DNA from: Candidatus Margulisiibacteriota bacterium
GTDB taxonomy: Bacteria > Margulisbacteria > Riflemargulisbacteria > GWF2-39-127
Assembly (NCBI GenBank): GCA_003242895.1
Contig: QKMY01000024.1
Span: 1-64,000 of the forward strand
DNA: 64,000 nt
Direction of reading: 5' to 3'
Position numbers and translations under genes: made by a program. Positions 28,988 to 39,376 of this stretch are shown here, piece after piece (the first letter of the stretch is position 1; every line of letters starts with the position of its first letter). The notes under the pieces were generated by a model. It did no database searches. It was not told the origin of the DNA and saw nothing but the letters and a program-made list of their open reading frames with translations.

Positions 28988-30662
28988 ACTTTTATTTATA
29001 ATAACGGTGCTTTTCACTTCTGTGGCCCTCAATGCGGTGGAGCTTCCTCTTTCAGAGATAGACAAACGAGTTGTAGAAGGGATTCGATTTGAAGGGAATT
29101 CCCATATTTCTACGCAGGAAATCCTGTCTTCGGTAACGTTGAATGTTATTCCGAATAATAAGGTGTCAGTTCAAGAGGTGCGACAAGATGTACAGGTAAT
29201 TTATTTCTTGGGATATTTTAAAAAGGTTGATGTTTCATTGGATTCCGGACCGTTGGGGATGATTGTGGTGTTCCATGTCATTGAGAACCCTTTGGTCCAA
29301 AATGTTTTCTTTGAAGGTAATCAGGTTTTTCAGAGTGACAAGCTTACTTCTTTGATCAGGACAAAAAAAAATGTGCTGCTGTCATATAAGGTAATTGACG
29401 AGGACATCGCTGCAATTGAGGCCTATTATAAAGACCGAGGTTATTCGCTTGTAAAAGTAAAGGAAGTCAAGTTTGATGCTGAAAACAATACGGTTACTTT
29501 TACTCTTAGTGAAGGAACTATAAACAACATTGTCTTGTCAGGAAATAAAAATGTTAGTGACAAAATAATATTACGGGAAATGGAATCGAAAAGAGGGGAG
29601 GTCTTTAATTCTTTTGTGTTGCGCAAAGACCGAGAACGGATTGTGCGTTTAGGATATTTTTCTACAGTGTCAGCTCCACGGCTTATCCCTGCTTCTGAAG
29701 GTAATAGTGTTGATGTCGCGTTTGATCTTGTAGAAAGAAAGATTAATGCTGTCGGATTGGCACTGGAAGAAGGTTTGCATGGTATTAATGCCGTAGCTAA
29801 TTTGAAGATAAATAATGTTTTGGGAATTGGGGAAGCTTTTACCGGCCGGTTACAGTGGGGGCGAGAGTCAGCCTATAGTGCCCATTATTTCCAGCCATGG
29901 ATTGGAGATGCTAAGGTTTCTTTAGGTCTGGACAGTTGGGTATTGAAAAATGCCAAAGTAAGCGAGTCAAAGGGATGGGATGTGGTTTTTGGCGTGCCTT
30001 TTGATGATTATATTCAGACTTTTTATTCATATAAATCAGAGAGGGTGACAGACCTGTCCTCTGATCCTACTCCACCATTTACTAAAAATAGTCTTGGATT
30101 TTCATTCTCGTTAGATAACAGAAATGATTATAAAAATACGAAGACAGGCGAACGGCTTTCTGCCGAAATTAATAGAGGCGGTGATTTCAACCTATTCAAT
30201 TTAGGTGGGATCAATTTTTATCGGATAGTTGTCGATTACTCTAAGTTTCACTCGTTTTTTAATAATAAGCATACGCTGGCTTTCCATACGGCGATCGGGA
30301 CATATAAAACTTCTATCCAGGTCCCTGATTCGGAGAAGTTCTTAGTCGGAGGGACGTATACTGTCAGAGGGTATATTGATGCCGTCGATTCTGTCAGAGG
30401 ATTGCGTGAAGTGCTGGCTAATATTGAATATCGGATAGAGTTGTCGGATTATATTCGCTGGGTCTTTTTTTATGACGTCGGGTCTGCTTTCGATGATGAT
30501 TTCAATGCTAAGGAATTACTTGCCGGCAGCGGAACCGGTCTGCGTTTCGCAACTCCGCTGGGAGCTCTTCGTTTTGACCTTGGGTTCTCCGGTGAACATT
30601 ATAAAGTATGGTCGCCTAAAAACAATTTTGTTTTTCATTTTGGCTTGGGTGAGCTGTTTTAA
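28965..30662 (+). CDS. BamA/TamA-family outer membrane assembly protein (copy 1)
   Basis: A signal peptide (about 1-24) is followed by three POTRA domains: VEGIRFEGNSHIS..., VQNVFFEGNQVFQ... and INNIVLSGNKNVS.... The C-terminal Omp85 barrel (about 270-565) includes the VRGYIDAV motif, equivalent to VRGF in BamA, and ends in Phe. The TTG at 28965 has AGGTGG 8 bases upstream and gives a lysine-bearing signal peptide; ATG 28977 is the alternative. It overlaps the end of tamB, so it may be the TamA partner. A second paralogue follows. With only three POTRAs, either copy could be BamA or TamA. Confidence 0.88.
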   Translation: MKLNMVFKLLFIITVLFTSVALNAVELPLSEIDKRVVEGIRFEGNSHISTQEILSSVTLNVIPNNKVSVQEVRQDVQVIYFLGYFKKVDVSLDSGPLGMIVVFHVIENPLVQNVFFEGNQVFQSDKLTSLIRTKKNVLLSYKVIDEDIAAIEAYYKDRGYSLVKVKEVKFDAENNTVTFTLSEGTINNIVLSGNKNVSDKIILREMESKRGEVFNSFVLRKDRERIVRLGYFSTVSAPRLIPASEGNSVDVAFDLVERKINAVGLALEEGLHGINAVANLKINNVLGIGEAFTGRLQWGRESAYSAHYFQPWIGDAKVSLGLDSWVLKNAKVSESKGWDVVFGVPFDDYIQTFYSYKSERVTDLSSDPTPPFTKNSLGFSFSLDNRNDYKNTKTGERLSAEINRGGDFNLFNLGGINFYRIVVDYSKFHSFFNNKHTLAFHTAIGTYKTSIQVPDSEKFLVGGTYTVRGYIDAVDSVRGLREVLANIEYRIELSDYIRWVFFYDVGSAFDDDFNAKELLAGSGTGLRFATPLGALRFDLGFSGEHYKVWSPKNNFVFHFGLGELF

Positions 30663-30758
30663 TTTCTTAATTTCTTGTTTGTGCTACCGGTCTACATATG
30701 ATAAAATAAATAGGAATTATGCAATGGTGTATGCGTTGGGGGAGAAAGTAAAATATTT

Positions 30759-32585
30759 ATGAAGAGAAAAATTTGCTTAATATTATTTGTTTTGTTTGTT
30801 TCTACTTCTTTTTCCGTGAGTTCCGCAGATAATAATCCACAACAAAGCTTAACTGTCAATGCAATTGGCGCAATTGCTCCAACAGATATAACTAGTTCTA
30901 ATGAAACTGAAAAAACAACTGAAAAGTTACCTCCGGTAGAGAAAAGTTCACTTGTTAAAGAAGTAAAAATAATGGGCAATAAGCTGCTCTCACGAGAAAA
31001 GATTGCAGCCTACATATCTACCTGTCCTGGAGAGCCAATTAATGAGATTAAACTGCAAAAAGATGTGCAGGTTATTAAAGATACGGGATATTTTCAGGAA
31101 GTTATTGTAAAACAGCATAAAACGCCTGAAGGGATAGTTGTTGATTTTGCAGTAGAAGAAAATCCTGTCGTTAAAAAAATCGAATTTGAAGGAAATACTC
31201 TTTTTTCCAGCAAAGATCTTAGTCGGCTAATGTCGACCAAAGAAAATGAGATCCTTAATTATAATGATGTCAGAGATGACATGAAAACCATTGAAAGCTA
31301 CTATCATGACAAAGGCTTCTCGATCATGAAGGTAGTCAATATAACGACGCCAGTCCCTGGAGAAAGCAATTCGGTTGTTTTTACCATCGTTGAAGGGGTC
31401 ATAGAAAAGGTTCTTTTAGAAGGTAACAACAATACTCATGATAATGTTATTCTTCGAGAGTTGAAGATGAAGCCTGGAGATGTTTTTAATCAGGAAATGC
31501 TTATGGCAGACGGTCGGAGAATATTTAACCTGAATTATTTCACTAATGTTGTTCCCAAGCCTTTTCCTGGGTCGGACTCTAATTCGATAGTTATTGTATG
31601 GAGTGTTGAAGAAAAGAAAACCAGTGCCATTAATCTTGGTGGTTCTTTCGGCAGTTCACAAGAGTTTAGTTTTTTTGTTGACCTTAATCTTGATAATTTT
31701 AACGGGAATGCAGAACTTATTTCCCTGAAGGGTGAATGGGGTAAAAAAATTACCTCTTATCAGCTCAAATATCATAATCCCTGGATTGGAAAAGAAAGAA
31801 CTTCTTTTACTGCAAGGTTGTGGAATACGGATAGTCAGTTCGATGATTACGATTATGGAAAAGCGTTACGTCGAGGCGGCGATCTTGTGTTTGGGCGTGA
31901 GTTGTCAGAGGCATGGGATGCTTCTGTTAAGACAAAATTAGAGCGTGTTGAGCCTAAAGACACTAACAGTAATTACAATATTTTTATGCTTGGCGGGTCG
32001 CTTAGCTATGATACGAGGGATTATTGGATGAACCCGTCAAAGGGGGATTATTACTCGTTCAGTCTTGAGAATAATAATAACCTGTTTGGTGTAGTACCTA
32101 ATGCAGTTAATATGACAAAATATTTTATTAATATCCAGAACTTTTTCCCGGTGGTTGATAAACAGGTTATTGCGACCAGATTGTCCTGGGGCGAAATTTA
32201 CGGGGACATCAAAGACAAAGATCCCGAACGTTTATTTATTGGCGGAGGTACGACCGTACGGGGCTTTACAGATACCAAGCCGTTTGCACGAGGGTCAAGA
32301 CGATTGTTGGGAAGTGCGGAATACCGCATAACGTTTAATGATATGTTTCAAGGTGTATTGTTTTACGATTTTGGTAAAATGGGTGAAGTAGACTCGAAAA
32401 ATGTTAATTTCGAAGGCGATAACAGCTGGCATTCAGGGTTTGGTTTCGGATTCAGGATCAATTCTCCCTTAGGGCCGATTCGATTGGATTTTGGGTGGAC
32501 GGATCCAAAGGGGAACTTGGTTGATACTGAAACGAATGAAAGAGAATATAGCGCAATCCATTTTAATATTGGGCACGCGTTCTGA
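30759..32585 (+). CDS. bamA: BamA-family outer membrane assembly protein (copy 2)
   Basis: The 608-residue Omp85 protein has a signal peptide (about 1-23) and an Asn/Thr/Glu-rich linker. Three POTRA domains start at VKEVKIMGNKLLSREK, VKKIEFEGNTLFS and IEKVLLEGNNNTH. The barrel carries the VRGFTDTKPF motif and the typical last strand IHFNIGHAF. It inserts beta-barrel proteins into the outer membrane. The direct link to skp and lpxD downstream is the usual bamA neighbourhood, so this copy is the better candidate for the housekeeping BamA. It lies 96 bases after copy 1 and is clearly paralogous to it. Confidence 0.92.
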   Translation: MKRKICLILFVLFVSTSFSVSSADNNPQQSLTVNAIGAIAPTDITSSNETEKTTEKLPPVEKSSLVKEVKIMGNKLLSREKIAAYISTCPGEPINEIKLQKDVQVIKDTGYFQEVIVKQHKTPEGIVVDFAVEENPVVKKIEFEGNTLFSSKDLSRLMSTKENEILNYNDVRDDMKTIESYYHDKGFSIMKVVNITTPVPGESNSVVFTIVEGVIEKVLLEGNNNTHDNVILRELKMKPGDVFNQEMLMADGRRIFNLNYFTNVVPKPFPGSDSNSIVIVWSVEEKKTSAINLGGSFGSSQEFSFFVDLNLDNFNGNAELISLKGEWGKKITSYQLKYHNPWIGKERTSFTARLWNTDSQFDDYDYGKALRRGGDLVFGRELSEAWDASVKTKLERVEPKDTNSNYNIFMLGGSLSYDTRDYWMNPSKGDYYSFSLENNNNLFGVVPNAVNMTKYFINIQNFFPVVDKQVIATRLSWGEIYGDIKDKDPERLFIGGGTTVRGFTDTKPFARGSRRLLGSAEYRITFNDMFQGVLFYDFGKMGEVDSKNVNFEGDNSWHSGFGFGFRINSPLGPIRLDFGWTDPKGNLVDTETNEREYSAIHFNIGHAF

Positions 32586-32665
32586 ACCGATTAGGATAGA
32601 GGAAAATTTGCCTTGGGGTAAATAAATGCATAAAAAGTAGCAAACAATATGAAAGGGGTCCGGTG

Positions 32666-33133
32666 ATGAATAAGGCAGTAAAGAGTATGGCAGTAAGTAT
32701 CTTGTTTGTAGGCTTAGCAGCGAGCGTTTCGCTTGCACAGTCAATAGGTTATATTGATGTACAGCAGGTTTTTAACTCCTATGAAAAAACGAAAGCGGCT
32801 CAGGCTGATGTGAAAGAAAAAGAGTTAGCCTTACAACAGGAAATTGAAAAGAAGCAAAAAGAAATTGAAGCAGCAAAGAAGAAGAATACAAATGAAGAAA
32901 GTATTCAGAAAATGATAGAAAAATATGAAAAGGAACTCGAGCCAAAACGTAAAGAGCTGATGGAAATCAGAGAAAAATTAACAACGGAGATTCAAGCGGA
33001 TATTGTTAAATCAACAAAAGCCGCTGCAAAGGAAGTTGGGCTTGATGTTGTTCTTGATAAACAGGTATTTATAACCGGGGGAATCGATATTACTAATTTG
33101 GTTATTAAAAAACTTAGTAGCAGCAAAAAATAA
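32666..33133 (+). CDS. skp: Skp/OmpH-family periplasmic chaperone
   Basis: The 155-residue protein has a signal peptide (to about residue 25, SLA-QS) and the Skp start SIGYIDVQQVFNSYEKTK. Long charged helices (about 45-110) form the tentacle arms, and a C-terminal DVVLDKQVFITGGIDIT segment returns to the trimer body. Skp carries unfolded outer-membrane proteins to BamA, and it sits between bamA and lpxD as in many diderms. AAAGGGG lies 7 bases before ATG 32666. Confidence 0.9.
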   Translation: MNKAVKSMAVSILFVGLAASVSLAQSIGYIDVQQVFNSYEKTKAAQADVKEKELALQQEIEKKQKEIEAAKKKNTNEESIQKMIEKYEKELEPKRKELMEIREKLTTEIQADIVKSTKAAAKEVGLDVVLDKQVFITGGIDITNLVIKKLSSSKK

Positions 33134-33165
33134 TATATATAATAGCATAGGTTAACCTCGTAACT

Positions 33166-33183
33166 GCGGGCAGAGATGCCCGC
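33166..33183. other. GC-rich hairpin after skp
   Basis: A perfect GCGGGC/GCCCGC stem with a 6-base loop lies 32 bases after the skp stop. It has no T-run, so it is a possible pause, processing or weak termination site before lpxD. Confidence 0.3.
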
Positions 33184-33300
33184 TGTTATGATATTATAAG
33201 ATAATCGCAATTGTCTGGTATTTGTAACTGTATTATTGATGGTAAGCTAACTGGGATTACTTTTCTCGGATAACATATAAACATAATGGGAAGATGTTTA

Positions 33301-34329
33301 ATGCAATTAACAATAAGTGAATTATCGCAACAGGTTTCCGGGAGTATCATCGGTAATGGAGATTTATTAATTTCTTCGGTGGGTACGATTGAAGAGGCCG
33401 TATCCGGACAGGTTGCTCTTCTATTAGATAAGAATAAAAAAGAGGCGGCACTTTCATCTCAAGCAGATGTTATTATTGCGGCCGAAGATTATATAAACGA
33501 TAAACAAAATATAATTCATGTTAAGAATCCCCGGCAGGTGTTGCCGATTATTCTTTCGTTATTTGAGCCAATAGATACTACTGTTAGCTCTACAATCCAT
33601 GAAACAGCCGTAATTTCAAAGAGTGCTGTTATTGGGAGTAATGTCGCAATAGGCCCTTATTGCGTTATTGCGGAGAACTGTGAAATTGGTGCAGGATCAA
33701 TCCTTTACCCCCATGTCGTTGTTGGATCGAATACGAGAATCGGGACAAATGCCAGAATATATGCTGGAGTATCTCTCTATCATCATTGTATAATAGGGAA
33801 TAATGTCATAATTCATAGCGGAGCCGTGATCGGGAGTGATGGATTTGGCTATGTGCCCGAGAATAAGACCTGGAAAAAAGTTGTTCAGATAGGGCGTGTA
33901 GTCATCGAAGATGACGTTGAGATCGGAGCAAATACTGCAATCGATCGTGGTGCTATTGGTGACACGGTTATCGGATGGGGAACAAAGATTGATAATTTGG
34001 TACATGTAGCCCATAATATAAAAATTGGAAAATCGTGTGCCATCGCCGGACAAGTAGGATTTGCCGGAAGTACGACCCTTGGTGATAACGTTTCTGTTGC
34101 GGGGCAAGCAGGATTTAGCGGGCATATCAAAATCGGTAACGGCTGTACAATTCTTGGGAAAGCCGGTGTTACCAAAGACTTAGCAGAGAACCAACTGGTT
34201 TCAGGATTTCCAGCTCGCGACCATAGAGAAGAGATAGCTTTCGTTTCGCGATTAAGAAGACTGCCGGAAACAGTGAAAATAATTAAGAAAATATTAAAAG
34301 ATAAAGGAATTCTTGATGATACAGAATAG
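33301..34329 (+). CDS. lpxD: UDP-3-O-acylglucosamine N-acyltransferase
   Basis: The 342-residue enzyme adds the N-linked acyl chain to UDP-3-O-acyl-glucosamine, the third step of lipid A synthesis. An N-terminal uridine-binding domain (1-100) precedes a left-handed beta-helix of hexapeptide repeats (about 105-310, such as [13 protein letters not shown]). It has the catalytic histidine segment [15 protein letters not shown] and a C-terminal helical tail. Start ATG 33301 has GGAAGA 6 bases upstream. Its end overlaps the next gene by 14 bases. Confidence 0.95.
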   Translation: MQLTISELSQQVSGSIIGNGDLLISSVGTIEEAVSGQVALLLDKNKKEAALSSQADVIIAAEDYINDKQNIIHVKNPRQVLPIILSLFEPIDTTVSSTIHETAVISKSAVIGSNVAIGPYCVIAENCEIGAGSILYPHVVVGSNTRIGTNARIYAGVSLYHHCIIGNNVIIHSGAVIGSDGFGYVPENKTWKKVVQIGRVVIEDDVEIGANTAIDRGAIGDTVIGWGTKIDNLVHVAHNIKIGKSCAIAGQVGFAGSTTLGDNVSVAGQAGFSGHIKIGNGCTILGKAGVTKDLAENQLVSGFPARDHREEIAFVSRLRRLPETVKIIKKILKDKGILDDTE

Positions 34330-34984
34330 CGTTATTGTTGCAATTATTCTGGCGTTAGCAGCTTCTTTGGCTTATGCTGAACCGACTGTCGGCGGCAGCT
34401 CCGGTATTATTGAAATGCCAACTGCTCAGGCTTTGCAATATAAAGAATGGAATATGGGCTTAAGCATTCATCAGCTGAGCAGTGCTAATTCATCAGTAAA
34501 ATATCTTCTTAACCTTGGAACATTTCAAGGGCTTGAGGTGGGATTTGTCGGTAATAATACGAGTGAAGGTGTTTTTATCAATGCAAAGTTTTATTTGCTG
34601 ACTGATAATACCAAGTATCCGCTTTCAATGGCCTTAGGTATTAGAAATCTTACCTCGTTTGCTGAAACTAATGTCTATCTTGTCGCCTCCAAAAAATTTC
34701 AACAATTTAATGCGCATCTTGGTTTCTCAGCAGATTTAAATAAAAAAGTTCAATCAAAACTTATGGCTGGGACGGAAGTCTTTTTTAGTAAGAATGTGTC
34801 GCTCTTAGCTGATGTGACTGGTACGGATGATCTCTGGCGACTGAATGCCGGAAGTCGTTTTTATTTGTCATCTCAACTTGCATTTGGGGTGTTTTTTCTT
34901 GATATTCTCGAATCCTCTAAAGATAAAAATGAGTCGGGCAGCATAAATATAGTGGGACAAATCAGTTGGACGGATTTTCTATAG
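34316..34984 (+). CDS. Exported outer-membrane-type protein of unknown function (YjbH-like start)
   Basis: The 222-residue protein begins with a signal peptide (to about 21, AYA-EP). Next comes [20 protein letters not shown], a pattern resembling the first strand of YjbH-type barrel proteins (GxxGLIxMPTA). The rest alternates hydrophobic and polar residues like a barrel of perhaps eight or ten strands. ATG 34316 has AAAGGA 7 bases upstream. It overlaps lpxD by 14 bases and lpxC by about 19, so it is locked into lipid A synthesis translationally, yet it is not a standard member of lpx operons. Its role is unknown. Confidence 0.8.
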   Translation: MIQNSVIVAIILALAASLAYAEPTVGGSSGIIEMPTAQALQYKEWNMGLSIHQLSSANSSVKYLLNLGTFQGLEVGFVGNNTSEGVFINAKFYLLTDNTKYPLSMALGIRNLTSFAETNVYLVASKKFQQFNAHLGFSADLNKKVQSKLMAGTEVFFSKNVSLLADVTGTDDLWRLNAGSRFYLSSQLAFGVFFLDILESSKDKNESGSINIVGQISWTDFL

Positions 34985-35814
34985 TACAGAAAACTATTAC
35001 GAAAGCTTTTACATTTACAGGAATAGGAATTCACTCTGGTAAAGAAGTATCGGCTACTGTGAGCCCTGCACCTGAAGATTCCGGTATACTATTTACTCGG
35101 CTTGACCTTATTTCTAATAATAAAATTATTGTAAAACCGGAAAATATCCGGTCTTTTTATCTGGGAAGTTGTCTGGCTGCAAATAATGAGGCACGAATTA
35201 TTACCTTGGAACATTTTATGGCAGCCCTTTCTGCCTTCGGTATTACCAATCTCACTATTGATATGACCGGAGAAGAGATGCCTATTCTCGATGGTAGTGC
35301 CTCTGGGTACATTGACCTGTTTAATAAGGTGGGAATCGTATCTCAAACCAAACAGATTGCTGCAATTGTGCTCGACCGAGAGGTCTGGGTAACTCATAAT
35401 GACGGACACCTTGTCTATCTTCCTGCAGATAATTTTGAGATAAGTTATTTTGTCGATTACGGCGATCCGATGATCGGCAAGCAGCAATATAGTTATTGTC
35501 ATAGTAAAGATGCGTTTATGCGCGAGATTATGAATGCCAGGACGTTTGGTTTTTTTAAGGATGTAGAAGCTATGTGGAGTCGCGGATTGGCGCTCGGAGG
35601 GTCTTTCGATAACGCTTTAGTCGTTTATGAGGATCATTATTCTTCTGAACTTCGCTATCCTGATGAACCGGTTAAACATAAAATATTAGATTTGGTTGGC
35701 GACCTTTATCTATTAGGAAGACCCATGAATGGACATATCATTGCTATTAAATCGAGTCATGCACTTAATGGTAAATTCGCACAGTGTATTTCAGATGCGT
35801 ATAACCTAAATTAG
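34966..35814 (+). CDS. lpxC: UDP-3-O-acyl-N-acetylglucosamine deacetylase
   Basis: The 282-residue zinc deacetylase carries out the committed step of lipid A synthesis. Zinc ligands are visible as H83 (TLEHFMAAL), H238 and D242 ([11 protein letters not shown]), and the substrate segment [15 protein letters not shown] is present. The C-terminal SSHALN carries the usual active-site histidine. The start is a TTG at 34966 overlapping the previous gene; no ATG or GTG fits without losing the conserved [18 protein letters not shown] terminus. Regulation of LpxC level is often post-translational, and FtsH, its protease in enterobacteria, is encoded at 50750. Confidence 0.95.
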   Translation: MDGFSIVQKTITKAFTFTGIGIHSGKEVSATVSPAPEDSGILFTRLDLISNNKIIVKPENIRSFYLGSCLAANNEARIITLEHFMAALSAFGITNLTIDMTGEEMPILDGSASGYIDLFNKVGIVSQTKQIAAIVLDREVWVTHNDGHLVYLPADNFEISYFVDYGDPMIGKQQYSYCHSKDAFMREIMNARTFGFFKDVEAMWSRGLALGGSFDNALVVYEDHYSSELRYPDEPVKHKILDLVGDLYLLGRPMNGHIIAIKSSHALNGKFAQCISDAYNLN

Positions 35815-35860
35815 TATCAACTATTCAATTTTACTTGGATTACTGAAAAGGAGTTGTTTA

Positions 35861-37123
35861 ATGATAGATGCACACCAAATATTTGAATATTTGCCACACC
35901 GGTATCCTTTTTTGTTGGTTGACAAAGTTGTTGAACTGGAGCCGCATAAGAGGGCAGTTGGAATAAAAAATGTTACAATTAATGAGCCGTTTTTTGTCGG
36001 ACATTTTCCTAATCATCCGGTGATGCCTGGTGTGCTTATTATTGAGGCAATGACACAGGTCGGTGGAATTATGATGCTGTCTTCCGACGGTTTAAAAGGA
36101 AGGCTAGCCTATTTCGCAGCTATAGATAATGTAAGATTCCGTAAGCCTGTACTTCCTGGCGACCAGTTAAGGATGGAAGTGGAAATTGTGAAGTTCAGGG
36201 GTAGCATCGGGAAAATATACGGAAGAGCGCTGGTTGATGGGCAGGTTGTTGCGGAGGGCGAGTTCACGATCTCTCTGGTTGAGAAACAAAATAAAGTTCA
36301 GATTGATCCTACTGCGACTATCCATCCGTCCGCTGATCTCGGGAAAGATGTGAAGATCGGGGCCAATGTTATCATCGGGCCTGACGTGAAGATCGGGAAC
36401 GGAACAATTATCGAAGCTAATTCTGTTGTCGAGAAGTGGACAACGATAGGAGAGAACTGTCATCTGCATTATGGATCTATCGTTGGCAGTGCTACACAAG
36501 ATAAGAAGTATCAAGGTGAACGAAGCTTTGTGGAAATTGGAGACCGAAATATTATTCGTGAGTACGTCACCATAAACCGTGCCACCGGAAAAGACCAAAA
36601 AACGATTATCGGAAACGATAACTTGTTTTTAACCAATGTTCATATCGGACATAATTGTGAATTAGGAAATGGAATTATTATCTCGAATGCCACCGGACTT
36701 TCTGGTCATGTAATTGTTGATGATGAGGCGGTCATCGCAGGAATGGTCGGCGTTACACAGTTTTGCCGCATTGGGAGATTGGTAATGGTTGGCGGGTATT
36801 CGAAAGTCAATCAGGATGTTCCGCCGTTTGTACTTGTTGAGGGCAATCCAGCCAATGTACGAAGTATTAATATTGTTGGTATTCAACGAAAAAATGTTGA
36901 AGAGAACTCTATTTCAGCTATAAAAAAGGCTTTTCGATACCTTTATCGAAGCAAATTGAATCTTACTCAAGCGTTAACTGAAATCGAAAACAACTTGGAG
37001 CGGACAATAGAAGTCCAACAGCTAATAGATTTTCTTAAGGTCCCGACTGAGAGAGGGATTGCTCGCCGGGCGGTGAATCCAAGGAGAGCCGGGCATACAC
37101 AAGAAGAGGATAAAGATGAATAA
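35861..37123 (+). CDS. fabZ-lpxA: Fusion of 3-hydroxyacyl-ACP dehydratase and UDP-GlcNAc acyltransferase
   Basis: This single 420-residue frame joins two enzymes. Residues 1-140 are FabZ ([13 protein letters not shown], active-site H48 in [12 protein letters not shown]62 in EAMTQVGG). Residues 147-405 are LpxA, with hexapeptide repeats from [20 protein letters not shown]. The LpxA part also has the catalytic histidine region [37 protein letters not shown] and a C-terminal helical bundle. FabZ consumes and LpxA uses 3-hydroxyacyl-ACP, so the fusion may channel or balance acyl chains between phospholipid and lipid A. There is no stop or frameshift at the junction. AAGGAG precedes the ATG; lpxB overlaps its end by 8 bases. 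Confidence 0.95.
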   Translation: MIDAHQIFEYLPHRYPFLLVDKVVELEPHKRAVGIKNVTINEPFFVGHFPNHPVMPGVLIIEAMTQVGGIMMLSSDGLKGRLAYFAAIDNVRFRKPVLPGDQLRMEVEIVKFRGSIGKIYGRALVDGQVVAEGEFTISLVEKQNKVQIDPTATIHPSADLGKDVKIGANVIIGPDVKIGNGTIIEANSVVEKWTTIGENCHLHYGSIVGSATQDKKYQGERSFVEIGDRNIIREYVTINRATGKDQKTIIGNDNLFLTNVHIGHNCELGNGIIISNATGLSGHVIVDDEAVIAGMVGVTQFCRIGRLVMVGGYSKVNQDVPPFVLVEGNPANVRSINIVGIQRKNVEENSISAIKKAFRYLYRSKLNLTQALTEIENNLERTIEVQQLIDFLKVPTERGIARRAVNPRRAGHTQEEDKDE

Positions 37124-38249
37124 GAAAATTATGTTGATGGCCGGAGAGTTGTCCGGCGATATGCACGGTGCTTATCTTGTCCAGGCTATCAAGAAAGCTT
37201 GCCCGGATTGTACTTTTTATGGAGTCGGCGGATCGAGAATGCGAGAAGCCGGAGTGGATATCATTACGGATATTGTAAGAAAGAGTACGATAGGCTTTCT
37301 GGGTAATCTGGCTGTTATCATCGCTAATCTTCCATTGTTACTAAAGCTTATAAAAAAAATAAAGAATATTTTTATTTTCTATAAACCAGATGTTCTGGTT
37401 TTGATCGATAATCAGGGTCTCAATATGTATTTTGCGGCCATGGCAAAAAAATATAATATAAAAACCGTTTACTACATACCTCCGCAAGAATGGTTGTGGG
37501 GTACAAAAGAAGGAGCTATTCGAGTAGTTACGACTGTGGACAAAGTTATTACTATCCTTGAAAAGGAATATGTTTATTATAAGGGGCTGCGCAATAATGT
37601 AGAGTATTTTGGGCATCCGCTCCTTGATATTATTCCCCGGTATTATCAGGATGGCTTCGCAAATCATAAAGAAGCCAAAACTATTGGTTTATTCCCTGGA
37701 AGCAGAAAGCAGGAGATCGAAAAACTTACACCGCTCTTAAAAGAAATTGCTCAAGTTCTTTATTCGAGGGATAATGAATTGAGATTTTTGGTCGCTATTT
37801 CCGATAAATCATACATTGAGACCATTCAAAAATCATTTTCTATGGCTTCTATTCCCATTGAATTTGTTGAGGCAGATAGTTATAGTGTTATTTCTCGGAG
37901 TCAGGTTGTAGTTGGTGCCTCCGGTACTTTGGCGTTAGAATGTGTTATTATGCAAACCCCAATGGTTGTCCTTTATCGGTTACCTAAACTTGATTATTTT
38001 TTTGCTAAGAAAATATTGAAAATAAAGGTTGAATATATCAGTTTGCCTAATATTATAATGGATGAAATGATCCTACCTGAATTTATTCAAGAGCAAATTG
38101 ATAATCAAAAAATAGCGGATGTCATATTGGAGATGCTTAATAATAAGCAATTCTATACTGCTTTTCTCGAAAAAGTTAAAAATGTACGAGCTAAATTAGG
38201 TGAACCGGGAGTTCTTGAGAGCGTAGCACAATCGGTTCTTTCATGTTAA
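37116..38249 (+). CDS. lpxB: Lipid-A-disaccharide synthase
   Basis: The 377-residue glycosyltransferase (GT19) joins UDP-diacylglucosamine with lipid X. Family motifs are [29 protein letters not shown]-type segment [44 protein letters not shown] and [23 protein letters not shown]. It starts inside the end of fabZ-lpxA (8-base overlap). lpxH/lpxI and lpxK, needed before and after it, are not in the window. Confidence 0.96.
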   Translation: MNKKIMLMAGELSGDMHGAYLVQAIKKACPDCTFYGVGGSRMREAGVDIITDIVRKSTIGFLGNLAVIIANLPLLLKLIKKIKNIFIFYKPDVLVLIDNQGLNMYFAAMAKKYNIKTVYYIPPQEWLWGTKEGAIRVVTTVDKVITILEKEYVYYKGLRNNVEYFGHPLLDIIPRYYQDGFANHKEAKTIGLFPGSRKQEIEKLTPLLKEIAQVLYSRDNELRFLVAISDKSYIETIQKSFSMASIPIEFVEADSYSVISRSQVVVGASGTLALECVIMQTPMVVLYRLPKLDYFFAKKILKIKVEYISLPNIIMDEMILPEFIQEQIDNQKIADVILEMLNNKQFYTAFLEKVKNVRAKLGEPGVLESVAQSVLSC

Positions 38250-38326
38250 ACTCACTACGTTCACTTCTCCTTAGTGAATTGAGACTGCCGGTCCAGGCTG
38301 AAGGCCTGGATGTTAAGTAAGGAACC

Positions 38327-39376
38327 ATGATGATTTCAATTCTGGCTTTTTTATTTGTATTTGCAACAGTAGTTTTTGTCCATGAATTAGGCCATTTTGG
38401 TGTTGCAAAGCTGATGGGTGTGAGAGTTTTTGAGTTCGGATTAGGATTTGGCCCAAAACTTATTAAGTTTAAAAGAAACGGCACGATCTATAGTGTCAAT
38501 GCTATTCCTTTGGGTGGGTTTGTAAAAATAGCCGGATTGGATGATGAAGAAGTAAAAAGTCCTGATTATGAACCTGGCGAAAGTTATAATTCCAAAAAAT
38601 TGTGGCAGAGAATTCTGATTATCTTAGCTGGACCGGTTATGAACGTTGTTCTGGCTTTTGCTGTGTTTTCTGCAATAAACTTTTTTGTCGGCGTTCCAGG
38701 GAGTGTGACGAATACTATTGAGAAAATAATTCCTTCTTCTCCTGCCAGCATATCCGGATTGCGTAGCGGAGATAAGATTCTTAAAGTAAATAATTATACC
38801 GTAACTAACATGGAGCAAGCTATCAGGATAATCAATGACTCGAAGGGTGAGCTGTTGAACCTGGTTATTTTGCGGAGTGGCCAGAGCAAAATAATTCAAC
38901 TGAGAGCCTTCTATGATAAGACAATAAACCGGTATATCCTCGGAATTAACCTTGCTTCCGGACCTAACATAAGGTATAATCCTTTTGTTTCCCTGAAATT
39001 CGGCGTGCTGGAAACCTATCAGTTAAGTAGAATGATAATTGTGGGTATGGTAGCTTTTTTTACGGGACACATTCCGCTTGAACAAGTAGCCGGACCAATC
39101 GGTATAGCACAGATGTCATCGCAAGTAGCAAAAGAAGGTTTTTTGATATTGCTCAGATTTCTGTCTTTTTTGAGCATAAATTTAGGCATTTTGAATCTAA
39201 TACCGTTTCCTGCTCTCGATGGAGGCAGAATCCTGTTTTTGCTGTTTGAAGGTATAGCCGGTAAGAATGTTGTTACGGTCAAAAGAGAGAACTTTGTTCA
39301 TTATATAGGTTTTGTCATACTTATATTATTTATTATATTTGTCACATATCATGATATAGTGAGGATTTTTAAATAA
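38327..39376 (+). CDS. rseP: RIP metalloprotease (site-2 protease)
   Basis: The 349-residue inner-membrane zinc protease cleaves membrane-embedded regulators such as anti-sigma factors. Catalytic H19-E20-x-x-H23 (HELGH) lies in the first membrane segment. One PDZ-like domain (about 115-200, with SGLRSGDKILKVNNYTV) and the C-terminal LNLIPFPALDGGRI with the third zinc ligand are present. GGAACC precedes the start weakly; ATG 38330 is an alternative. Its stop and the next start overlap as TAATG. The 77-base leader holds two hairpins (one at 38292-38310). Confidence 0.93.
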   Translation: MMISILAFLFVFATVVFVHELGHFGVAKLMGVRVFEFGLGFGPKLIKFKRNGTIYSVNAIPLGGFVKIAGLDDEEVKSPDYEPGESYNSKKLWQRILIILAGPVMNVVLAFAVFSAINFFVGVPGSVTNTIEKIIPSSPASISGLRSGDKILKVNNYTVTNMEQAIRIINDSKGELLNLVILRSGQSKIIQLRAFYDKTINRYILGINLASGPNIRYNPFVSLKFGVLETYQLSRMIIVGMVAFFTGHIPLEQVAGPIGIAQMSSQVAKEGFLILLRFLSFLSINLGILNLIPFPALDGGRILFLLFEGIAGKNVVTVKRENFVHYIGFVILILFIIFVTYHDIVRIFK

